A stretch of DNA of 64,000 nt from Mycobacterium sp. shizuoka-1 (GTDB lineage Bacteria; Actinomycetota; Actinomycetes; Mycobacteriales; Mycobacteriaceae), in NCBI RefSeq assembly GCF_002723835.1, contig NZ_BEWG01000031.1:34325-98324 (forward strand), read 5' to 3'. The translations under genes were made by a program, and so were the position numbers. The number at the start of each line of letters is the position of its first letter. Position 1 is the stretch's first letter. The notes under the pieces are model-generated. The model ran no database searches and was not told where the DNA came from. It worked only from the letters and a program-made list of their open reading frames with translations. Positions 57,462-64,000 of the stretch are shown here, piece after piece.

Positions 57462-58874
57462 GTGACACAGAGTCATCCGTTCCGCGCCTTGTGGGTGCTG
57501 ATGATCGGCCTGTTCCTGATCGTGGTCGACTCCACCGCTGTCGCGGTGGCCAATCCGGTGCTGAAGAACGCATTCGGCGTCAGCTACGGCGACATCCTGT
57601 GGGTGTCGACCAGCTACCTGCTGGCGTTCGCGGCACTGCTGTTGGTCGGCGGACGGCTCGGCGACCGGTTCGGGCCTAAGGGCGTCTATCTGCTCGGTCT
57701 GGCGCTGTTCAGTGCGTCCTCGTTGGGGTGCGGTACGGCGTCCTCGATCGACATGTTGATCGCGGCCCGGGTCGCGCAGGGGGTGGGAGCCGCCCTGCTG
57801 GCACCGCAGATCTTCACCGCGGTCACGCGCATGTTCCCGCCCGAGCGGCGCGGCCGAGCGATGGGAGTCTGGGGCGCCACCACCGGAGTCGGTCTGCTGG
57901 CGGGACCCATCCTCGGCGGTGTGGTGCTCGACGGGTTCGGCTGGCAGTGGATCTTTCTGATCAACGTCCCGATCGGTCTGGGCGGGCTCGCCCTCGCCAT
58001 GTGGTTGGTGCCCGCCTTGCCCGGCCGGCCGCTGCAGCTCGACCTGATCGGTGCACTGCTGTCGGCGGTCGGCATCGGTCTCGTTGTGTTCGGACTGCAG
58101 CAGGGCCGAGCGGACTGGTCGCCGACGATCTGGACCGCGATGCTCGCGGGCCTGGTCGCGATCGCGGCCTTCGTCGTCTGGCAGGCAGTTGCGCCGGATG
58201 AGCCGCTGATCCCGCTGCGGCTGATCGCGCACCGGAACTTCGTGCTGTCCACCGCCGGGATCGGTCTGGTGAGCTTCGCGTTCGTCGCGTTCGTCGTCCC
58301 GCTGATGATCTTCCTGCAGGACGGGCGTGGGCTGTCGCCGATCGGCGCGGCGCTGCTGAGCGCGCCGATGGCGCTGGCGACCGTCGCCCTGGCACCGGCG
58401 GTCGGCCGTCTGGTCGACCGGGTGCATCCGGGGCCGGTCGTGGTCTTCGGGTTCGCGTTGCTCGCGGCCGCCCTGCTGTGGCTGGCGATGGGGATGGCGC
58501 CCAGCACCCCGGTGTGGCGATTGGTGGTGCCGCTGACGCTGGTCGGTGTAGCCGGCGCATTCACCTGGGAACCGTTGGCGGTCATCGCATCCCGCGCACT
58601 CCCGCCGGACGTGGCCGGTGCGGGATCGGCGTTGTGCAACACCGCGCGGCAACTCGGGGGTGCGTTGTCCACGGCCAGTGTGGCCGCGCTGACAGCCGCG
58701 CTTCTGGGTGACGAATGGACGAGGGCCGCGCTGGCCGCCGCGATGGCGCAGTCGATGTGGTTGCCGCTGTCGGCCGCGGCGCTGGGGGCGCTGACGGCGC
58801 TGTTCTTCGTCAGTCGGGAGCCGGCCACCGCCGCTGCGGCACGGGTGCGTCGCGATATGAGTGTGCCGCTGTGA
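57462..58874 (+). CDS. MFS transporter, DHA2 (14-helix) drug-exporter type
   Basis: 470 aa from GTG 57462 (upstream GGGGGG); an ORF start at 57417 is less likely. Fourteen-helix layout starting FRALWVLMIGLFLIVVDSTAVAVANPVL, with the TM1 D and motif A GGRLGDRFGPKG, and motif C near GATTGVGLLAGPILGG, marks of proton-driven exporters. The substrate is unknown; it resembles drug exporters more than IolT-type sugar importers. Overlaps the RibD-like gene (GTGA). The 213-nt gap 57249-57461 holds its promoter; no strong motif was noticed. Confidence 0.88.
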   Translation: MTQSHPFRALWVLMIGLFLIVVDSTAVAVANPVLKNAFGVSYGDILWVSTSYLLAFAALLLVGGRLGDRFGPKGVYLLGLALFSASSLGCGTASSIDMLIAARVAQGVGAALLAPQIFTAVTRMFPPERRGRAMGVWGATTGVGLLAGPILGGVVLDGFGWQWIFLINVPIGLGGLALAMWLVPALPGRPLQLDLIGALLSAVGIGLVVFGLQQGRADWSPTIWTAMLAGLVAIAAFVVWQAVAPDEPLIPLRLIAHRNFVLSTAGIGLVSFAFVAFVVPLMIFLQDGRGLSPIGAALLSAPMALATVALAPAVGRLVDRVHPGPVVVFGFALLAAALLWLAMGMAPSTPVWRLVVPLTLVGVAGAFTWEPLAVIASRALPPDVAGAGSALCNTARQLGGALSTASVAALTAALLGDEWTRAALAAAMAQSMWLPLSAAALGALTALFFVSREPATAAAARVRRDMSVPL

Positions 58875-59626
58875 CCGCGGTCGCCGGGGTCGGGCAGTCG
58901 ACCGTCTTGGAGGCTGAGTCGCTCACCGACGACGCGTTGCGCGATCTGCTGGCCTATCCGCAGGGTCTGTGCCGGCCGGTGTTTCGGGCGAACTTCATCG
59001 CAAGCATCGACGGGGCGGTGACGCTGGACGGAGCCGGGCGAAACCTGGGCACCCCGACCGATCGCCGGGTGTTCACCCGGCTGCGTGAGGTCGCCGACGT
59101 GATCCTGGTCGGCGCGACAACTGCGAGGTCCGCGCCGTACGTCGATCTGCAGGTGGCGGCGGACGCCCAGGCGTGGCGGTTGTCCCGGGGGTTGGCGCCG
59201 GGGCTGCGCGTGGCGGTGGTGTCCAGTCGCGGTGTCGTCGCGCCGACGCTGTTGGCCGATTCGGCCGTGCCGCCGGTGGTGTTCGTCGCCACCGGTGCCG
59301 ACCCCGCGGCGCGGCGGGCACTCAAGCAGTCCGGGGCCCAGGTGTTCGAGATCGCCGGGACTCGCGTCGGTTCGGCCGCGATCCGGCAGGGGCTGGCCGA
59401 ACTGGGGCTCAACCGGGTGCTCGTCGAAGGCGGCCCGACGTTCTTCTCGCAGTTGGTGTCGGACAACGAGATCGACGAACTGTGCCTGACCACGAGCCCC
59501 AAACTGGTGGCCGGGCCGGCGCGCCGCATCGCGGCGGCCGATCACCACGTTGAGATCGCCATGCAGCGCAGGGGCATCCTGGTGGGCGCCGACGGCACCG
59601 TGATCGTTCGGTGGGCGCGCTACTGA
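58871..59626 (+). CDS. RibD C-terminal-like reductase (Rv2671 family)
   Basis: 251 aa from GTG 58871, overlapping the MFS stop. Pyrimidine reductase/DHFR-like fold: RANFIASIDGAVTLDG at the start, VILVGATTARS, and the NADPH-binding VLVEGGPTFFSQLV near the end, followed by LCLTTSPKLVAGPARR. No deaminase domain, so not the bifunctional riboflavin enzyme. In M. tuberculosis Rv2671 can act as a surrogate dihydrofolate reductase and is linked to PAS resistance. Translational coupling to an exporter is notable. It converges with the TIM-barrel gene, overlapping it by 7 nt. Confidence 0.85.
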   Translation: MTAVAGVGQSTVLEAESLTDDALRDLLAYPQGLCRPVFRANFIASIDGAVTLDGAGRNLGTPTDRRVFTRLREVADVILVGATTARSAPYVDLQVAADAQAWRLSRGLAPGLRVAVVSSRGVVAPTLLADSAVPPVVFVATGADPAARRALKQSGAQVFEIAGTRVGSAAIRQGLAELGLNRVLVEGGPTFFSQLVSDNEIDELCLTTSPKLVAGPARRIAAADHHVEIAMQRRGILVGADGTVIVRWARY

Positions 59627-60414
59627 GTGGCGGTACCCGGTGCGGAGAACGCTGCGCGGAACGCGTGCAGCGCGGCGGCACTGTCGCCGGAAGCCCACGC
59701 CTCCAGTCCGATCGGGCCGGTATAGCCGATGTCGCGCAGCGCCGCCGCGATCGCGGGGTAGTGGATCTCGCCGGTGCCCGGCTCGCAGCGGCCGGGCACA
59801 TCGGCCACTTGGATCTCACCGATGGCGGGACCGCATCGACGGACGAGTTCGACGAGGTTCCCCTCGCCGATCTGGGCGTGGTACAGATCCAGCATCATCC
59901 TGACGTTGGGATGGCCCACGCCCTCGACGAGTGCCAGGGTGTCCTTGGCGCGGGCCAGGGGCACCCCGGGGTGGTCGACGATCGTGTTGAGGTTCTCCAC
60001 GCAGAACATCACGCCGGCGGCCGCGCCGAGGTCGCCGATCCGCTCCAGCGCGCGCTGCGCCGTCAACCACATCGTCCCGGTGACGCGCTGGCGTGGCCTG
60101 GCCGCCTGTCCGCCGACCAGCTCGGCGGTGTGCAGGTTGAGTCGCGGAACCCCCAGTGTCTCAGCGGCTTTGATGCTCAGCTCGGCGGTTCGCACGACCT
60201 CGTCGGCGCTCGCCGGATCGATCAGATCGCCGTGCAGGTAGCCCGTCATCGAGGAGAATCGTGCCTCGGTGGCGGACAGTGCCGCCAGGTCCTTGTCGTG
60301 CCAGCTCCAGATCTCCACCGCGAAGCCCAGTTCGTCGATGCGCCGCACCCGCTCCACAAGCGGCAGGTCGGCGAACACCATCTCGGCGCAGACTGCGAGC
60401 TCGAAGTCGCTCAT
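59620..60414 (-). CDS. Sugar isomerase/epimerase TIM barrel, hydroxypyruvate isomerase-like
   Basis: 264 aa AP-endonuclease-2-like barrel. Metal site residues fit CVENLNT, MLDLYHAQIG, EIQVADVPGR and IGLEAW; the sequence VCAEMVFADLPLVERV and PNVRMMLDLYH recalls Hyi. Divergent from the sugar ABC transporter, sharing the 118-nt region that carries the iol-type element, so it is probably an IolH/IolI-like accessory isomerase of the inositol regulon (inference). ATG 60414. Confidence 0.82.
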   Translation of the reverse strand: MSDFELAVCAEMVFADLPLVERVRRIDELGFAVEIWSWHDKDLAALSATEARFSSMTGYLHGDLIDPASADEVVRTAELSIKAAETLGVPRLNLHTAELVGGQAARPRQRVTGTMWLTAQRALERIGDLGAAAGVMFCVENLNTIVDHPGVPLARAKDTLALVEGVGHPNVRMMLDLYHAQIGEGNLVELVRRCGPAIGEIQVADVPGRCEPGTGEIHYPAIAAALRDIGYTGPIGLEAWASGDSAAALHAFRAAFSAPGTATQ

Positions 60415-60445
60415 CGCAGCACCCTAACATTTGACCTGCAGTCCA

Positions 60446-60467
60446 AATGTCCTAACAAAGTCTTGAC
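60446..60467 (+). promoter_or_regulatory. ABC transporter copy of the shared iol element
   Basis: AATGTC-N3-ACAAAGT-N-TTGAC. The TTGACT end serves as a -35, and TTACAT 17 nt later fits a -10. The octamer CTAACATT lies just upstream at 60424-60431. Same element as 56426-56447 on the other strand. Confidence 0.6.
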
Positions 60468-60532
60468 TTTCCGCTGTGAGCCGTATTACATCGAGGAATC
60501 GGCGTGACGTGCGCGATGGACAAGGAGTCGTC

Positions 60533-61519
60533 ATGAGGTTCAACCGGCTAGCGGCCGTGGCAGGAGCGAGCGCGCTGGTCATCGGGCTCGCGGCCTGTTC
60601 TGCCACCGGGGGTAAGCCCCGCGACAACGGCGGCGGCTCGGGCGGCGGCACCGTCGACACGCCCCGGATGACGATCGCGATGATCACCCACGAGGCGCCC
60701 GGCGACTCGTTCTGGGACCTGGTGCGCAAGGGGGCCGAGACCGCTGCCAAGAAGGACAACATTGAGCTCCGCTACTCCAGCGATCCTGAGGCGCCCGCGC
60801 AGGCCAATCTGGTCCAGAGCGCGATCGACAGCGGCGTCAAGGGTATTGCCGTGACGCTGGCCAAGCCGGATGCGATGAAGGCCGCCGTGCAGAGCGCTGC
60901 GGCCAAGGGCATTCCGGTGGTCGCCTTCAACGCCGGCCTGGACGCCTGGCAGGCGATGGGGGTCAAAGAGTATTTCGGCCAGGATGGTTACATCGCGGGC
61001 CAGGAGGCGGGCAAACGGTTGCAGTCCGATGGTGCCAAGAAGGTCGTGTGCGTCATCCAGGAACAGGGCCACGTCGATCTCGAAGCGCGGTGCGCCGGTG
61101 TGAAGAACACCTTCCCGGCGACTGAAGTCCTCAACGTCAACGGCAAGGACATGCCGTCGGTGGAGTCGACGATAACCGCCAAGCTGCAACAGGATCCGAG
61201 CATCGACACGGTTCTGACGCTGGGAGCGCCCTTCGCGCTGACCGCCGTTCAGTCGATCAAGAACGCGGGCAGTAGTGCCAAGGTCGCGACCTTCGACACC
61301 AACGCCGCACTCGTCGACGCGATCAAGAACGGAAGCGTGCAATGGGCCGTGGACCAGCAGCCGTTCCTACAGGGCTACCTCGCCGTCGATTCCCTGTGGC
61401 TCTACCTCAGCAACGGCAACGTGATCGGCGGCAACCAGCCGACGCTGACGGGTCCGTCGTTCATCGACAAGTCGAACATCGATGCCGTCGCGCAGTACGC
61501 CCAGAACGGAACACGCTGA
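60533..61519 (+). CDS. Sugar ABC transporter substrate-binding lipoprotein, probable inositol
   Basis: 328 aa from ATG 60533, with AAGGAG 6 nt upstream. Lipoprotein signal, lipobox GLAAC with C22. Periplasmic-binding-protein-4 type (RbsB-like) fold: MTIAMITHEAPGDSFWDLVRKGAETA, KGIAVTLAKPDAM, GIPVVAFNAG, TLGAPFALTAV. It captures a sugar or polyol outside the membrane. Substrate inferred as inositol from the shared promoter element and neighbourhood. Confidence 0.9.
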   Translation: MRFNRLAAVAGASALVIGLAACSATGGKPRDNGGGSGGGTVDTPRMTIAMITHEAPGDSFWDLVRKGAETAAKKDNIELRYSSDPEAPAQANLVQSAIDSGVKGIAVTLAKPDAMKAAVQSAAAKGIPVVAFNAGLDAWQAMGVKEYFGQDGYIAGQEAGKRLQSDGAKKVVCVIQEQGHVDLEARCAGVKNTFPATEVLNVNGKDMPSVESTITAKLQQDPSIDTVLTLGAPFALTAVQSIKNAGSSAKVATFDTNAALVDAIKNGSVQWAVDQQPFLQGYLAVDSLWLYLSNGNVIGGNQPTLTGPSFIDKSNIDAVAQYAQNGTR

Positions 61520-61550
61520 TGAGCTCTTGCGCGAAGAAGAGAGAAATGTG

Positions 61551-62606
61551 ATGAGTACTCAATCCGACGTGACGCTGTCACACGACGTTGTCCGAGACGA
61601 ACGGGTCAAGGAACGAAACCGGCTGCAACGTCTGCTGATTCGGCCCGAAATGGGTGCGGGCATCGGGGCCATCGGCATCTTCGTGTTCTTCCTGGTCGTC
61701 GCGGAACCGTTTCGGCAGGCGTCGTCGCTGGCCACCGTCCTGTATGCCAGCTCCACCATCGGGATCATGGCGTGCGGCGTCGCGGTACTGATGATCGGCG
61801 GTGAGTTCGACCTGTCCACCGGGGTCGCGGTGACCTTCAGCTCGCTGGCGGCGTCGATGTTGTCCTACAACCTGCATCTCAACCTGTGGGCCGGCGCCGG
61901 GCTGGCGCTGATCCTGGCGCTGGGCGTCGGATTCCTGAACGGCTTCCTGGTGATGAAAACCAAGATCCCGTCGTTCCTCATCACCCTGAGTACCTTCTTC
62001 ATGCTCGCCGGTATCAACCTCGCGGTGACCAAGCTCCTGGCCGGGCAGGTCGCCACTCAGAGTGTCAGCGACATGCAGGGCTGGGACTCGGCGCAGAAGG
62101 TGTTCGCGTCGTCGTTCACGCTCTTCGGGGTCAGCATCCGCATCACCGTGGTGTGGTGGCTGGTGTTCACGGCGGTGGCCACCTGGGTGCTGTTCAAGAC
62201 CCGGATCGGAAACTGGATTTTCGCGGTCGGCGGGGATGCGGACAGCGCCCGCGCCGTCGGCGTGCCGGTGACCAAGGTGAAAATCGGAATGTTCATGTTC
62301 GTCGGCTTCTGTGCCTGGTTCGTCGGCATGCATCTGCTGTTCGCGTTCAACACCGTTCAGTCCGGCCAGGGCATCGGCAACGAGTTCTTCTACATCATCG
62401 CCGCCGTCATCGGCGGGTGCCTGCTCACCGGCGGCTACGGCACTGCCGTCGGCGCGGCCATCGGTGCATTCATCTTCGGGATGACCAACCAGGGCATCGT
62501 CTACGCGGGGTGGAACCCGGACTGGTTCAAGTTCTTCCTCGGCGCCATGCTGCTGTTCGCGGTGATCGCCAACAACGCCTTCCGTAACTACGCCGCCAAG
62601 AGGTGA
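61551..62606 (+). CDS. Sugar ABC transporter permease (RbsC-like)
   Basis: 351 aa from ATG 61551, 31 nt after the binding protein. About nine to ten helices; the family region GGEFDLSTGVAVTFSS and the ATPase-contact loop RTRIG-like KTRIGNWIFAVGGDADSARAVGVPVTKVK (split across about 225-255) are clear. One copy only, so it should homodimerise. Co-transcribed with the genes on either side. Confidence 0.91.
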   Translation: MSTQSDVTLSHDVVRDERVKERNRLQRLLIRPEMGAGIGAIGIFVFFLVVAEPFRQASSLATVLYASSTIGIMACGVAVLMIGGEFDLSTGVAVTFSSLAASMLSYNLHLNLWAGAGLALILALGVGFLNGFLVMKTKIPSFLITLSTFFMLAGINLAVTKLLAGQVATQSVSDMQGWDSAQKVFASSFTLFGVSIRITVVWWLVFTAVATWVLFKTRIGNWIFAVGGDADSARAVGVPVTKVKIGMFMFVGFCAWFVGMHLLFAFNTVQSGQGIGNEFFYIIAAVIGGCLLTGGYGTAVGAAIGAFIFGMTNQGIVYAGWNPDWFKFFLGAMLLFAVIANNAFRNYAAKR

Positions 62607-62613
62607 GAGAGAA

Positions 62614-63429
62614 GTGACCGCGACCATGGACCGCCCCACCGAAGAAGCGCCGTCCGGCGGCAAGGTGCCGCTCGTCGAGCTCAAGAACGTCGGCAAGAGC
62701 TACGGCAACATCACCGCCCTGAAAGACATCTCGCTGCGGGTGCACGCCGGCGAGGTGACCGGCATCCTCGGTGACAACGGGGCGGGCAAGTCGACGCTGA
62801 TCAAGATCATCGCCGGGTTGCATCAGCAGACCGAGGGTGAACTGATGGTCGACGGCGAACCGACCCGGTTCACCTCACCTGCCGACGCCCTGAACAAGGG
62901 CATCGCCACCGTCTATCAGAACCTCGCCGTCGTGCCGCTGATGCCGGTATGGCGAAACTTCTTCCTGGGCCAGGAGATTCGCAAGAAGAGCTTCCCATGG
63001 TCGCTCGACGCCAACGCGATGCGGGCCACCACGCTGTCCGAACTGTCCAAGATGGGTATCGATCTACCCGACGTCGACGTGCCGATCGGCTCGCTGTCCG
63101 GCGGTCAGCGCCAGTGTGTGGCGATCGCGCGGGCGGTGTTCTTCGGCGCGCGGGTGCTGATCCTTGACGAGCCGACCGCCGCGCTCGGCGTCAAGCAGTC
63201 CGGCGTGGTACTCAAATACATCACCGCGGCCAAGGAGGCCGGCTTCGGCGTCGTGTTCATCACCCACAACCCGCATCACGCGCACATGGTCGGCGACCAC
63301 TTCGTCCTGCTGAACCGCGGCCGCCAGAAGCTGGACTGCACCTACGACGACATCACCCTGGAACACCTCACCCAGCAGATGGCCGGCGGCGACGAGCTCG
63401 AAGCCCTGTCCCACGAGCTCGGCCGCTGA
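62614..63429 (+). CDS. Sugar ABC transporter ATPase, single-cassette type
   Basis: 271 aa from GTG 62614, 7 nt after the permease. Walker A G53-DNGAGKST, signature LSGGQ at 161-165, Walker B with D185-E186 (VLILDEPTAALG). Carbohydrate uptake-2 ATPases of RbsA/MglA type usually have two fused cassettes (about 500 aa); here only one is present, as in FrcA. The gene is intact, not truncated, because the C-terminus and stop are clean and the next gene is convergent 1 nt away. Confidence 0.92.
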   Translation: MTATMDRPTEEAPSGGKVPLVELKNVGKSYGNITALKDISLRVHAGEVTGILGDNGAGKSTLIKIIAGLHQQTEGELMVDGEPTRFTSPADALNKGIATVYQNLAVVPLMPVWRNFFLGQEIRKKSFPWSLDANAMRATTLSELSKMGIDLPDVDVPIGSLSGGQRQCVAIARAVFFGARVLILDEPTAALGVKQSGVVLKYITAAKEAGFGVVFITHNPHHAHMVGDHFVLLNRGRQKLDCTYDDITLEHLTQQMAGGDELEALSHELGR

Positions 63430-63430
63430 G

Positions 63431-63946
63431 CTACCGCGGCGTCAGCGCGAACAGCCTCAGCTCACGGTCGGTGCGGGTGCGATACGACTGGTACATCGGA
63501 TAGGCCAGGAAGCGCGCCAGCCCGCGGTCCCGCTCGGATCCGGTCAGCAAGGTGGCGGTCACCGGGACCTCGACGCCGTTGATCGCGACGACGGCGTGCG
63601 GGTCGGCGATCAGGTTCGCGCTCCACGCCGGGTGATGCTGCTGGCCGAAGTTGCTGCCGAGGACCAGCAGGCTCTCGCCGTCGCGCAGGTAGCTCAGCGC
63701 CGACAGCCGCTGCCGGCCCGACTTGCGGCCCGTGGTGGTCAACAGCAACTCGGGCAGCGAAGTCGGCCCGAACAGGGTGTATTTGCCGCCGGTGGCGCGC
63801 AGCACCCGGCGATCCAGCGGCACCAGCAGCCGGATGAAGCGAGAGCCCAGCGGCGACGACGCCACTGCCAGGAACGGCTTGAACAGCGGTGAGATGTCTT
63901 CGTTGCCCCAATGCCCGTCGGGGAAGGTCTGTGGCATGGCTGTCAT
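63431..63946 (-). CDS. Deazaflavin (F420)-dependent nitroreductase family protein
   Basis: 171 aa. Split beta-barrel fold of the DDN family: ELLLTTTGRKSGRQRLSALSYLRDGESLLVLGSNFGQQHHPAWSANLIADP is the diagnostic stretch for F420 binding. Such enzymes reduce quinones or other acceptors with F420H2. The start is 63946 (MTAMPQ) or three codons inside. Convergent with the ABC ATPase. Confidence 0.9.
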   Translation of the reverse strand: MTAMPQTFPDGHWGNEDISPLFKPFLAVASSPLGSRFIRLLVPLDRRVLRATGGKYTLFGPTSLPELLLTTTGRKSGRQRLSALSYLRDGESLLVLGSNFGQQHHPAWSANLIADPHAVVAINGVEVPVTATLLTGSERDRGLARFLAYPMYQSYRTRTDRELRLFALTPR

Positions 63947-64000
63947 CGTGCCGCACGACGGCCCGAGGCAGAACCCCCGGTCAGCGCTCCGACATCCCGG

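Overview
The window is GC-rich, densely packed actinobacterial DNA with frequent GTG and TTG starts. Gene order and products match the Mycobacterium tuberculosis stretch Rv2457c to Rv2477c (clpX, clpP2, clpP1, tig, lipP, nei2, rpiB, Rv2466c, pepN, Rv2468c, HNH protein, glbO, aglA, thioesterase, NAD-GDH, EttA). The myo-inositol operon, type III glutamine synthetase and several extra genes, which M. tuberculosis lacks, point to a free-living fast-growing mycobacterium (Mycolicibacterium type). This assignment rests on recalled gene order and protein motifs, not on a database search.

Layout. 0-8.3 kb: EttA, the giant NAD-dependent glutamate dehydrogenase, and a chain of small genes joined by 4-nt overlaps. 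8.3-15.1 kb: alpha-glucosidase, globin GlbO, an HNH protein, the cytochrome oxidase small subunit CtaJ with its DUF5130 neighbour, a second HNH protein, PepN and a DUF732 secreted protein. 15.3-18.8 kb: the mycothiol-dependent reductase Rv2466c, then a three-gene overlapping operon of NCS1 permease, fungal-type cytosine deaminase and 2OG-Fe(II) oxygenase-like protein. 18.8-24 kb: RpiB, Nei2, Na+/H+ antiporter, a DUF1542-like protein and LipP.

24-35.6 kb is an accessory stretch inserted between lipP and tig, which are neighbours in M. tuberculosis. It holds a Tat-exported purple acid phosphatase, an S53 protease operon with a double zinc-ribbon membrane protein, a monoamine oxidase, a lipase-like protein without the nucleophile serine, a 548-nt non-coding stretch with a CRP-like site and a long hairpin, and a secreted protein whose C-terminus resembles an aerolysin/ETX-type pore-forming module. 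A terminator and two divergent tRNA genes close it.

35.9-48 kb: tig, clpP1-clpP2, mmuM, clpX, a small lipoprotein, fdhF-fdhD, an exported unknown, an AT-rich regulatory stretch with overlapping TGCAT dyads, and type III glutamine synthetase. 48-64 kb: a dienelactone hydrolase and an SDR, the inositol catabolic operon (iolC, Cgl0159-family aldolase-like protein, iolB, iolD, iolE, iolG) transcribed leftward, its divergent GntR regulator, an MFS exporter with a RibD-like reductase, a TIM-barrel isomerase, a three-gene sugar ABC transporter and a deazaflavin-dependent oxidoreductase. The promoter regions of the iol operon and of the ABC transporter share a split 22-bp element (18 of 22 positions identical). 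This suggests one regulon and makes inositol the likely transport substrate.

The best leads for new biology are the aerolysin-like protein, the permease/cytosine deaminase/oxygenase operon, the shared iol element, and the orphan transcript-like region at 32.5-33.0 kb. No CRISPR array, transposase, integrase or replication origin was seen.
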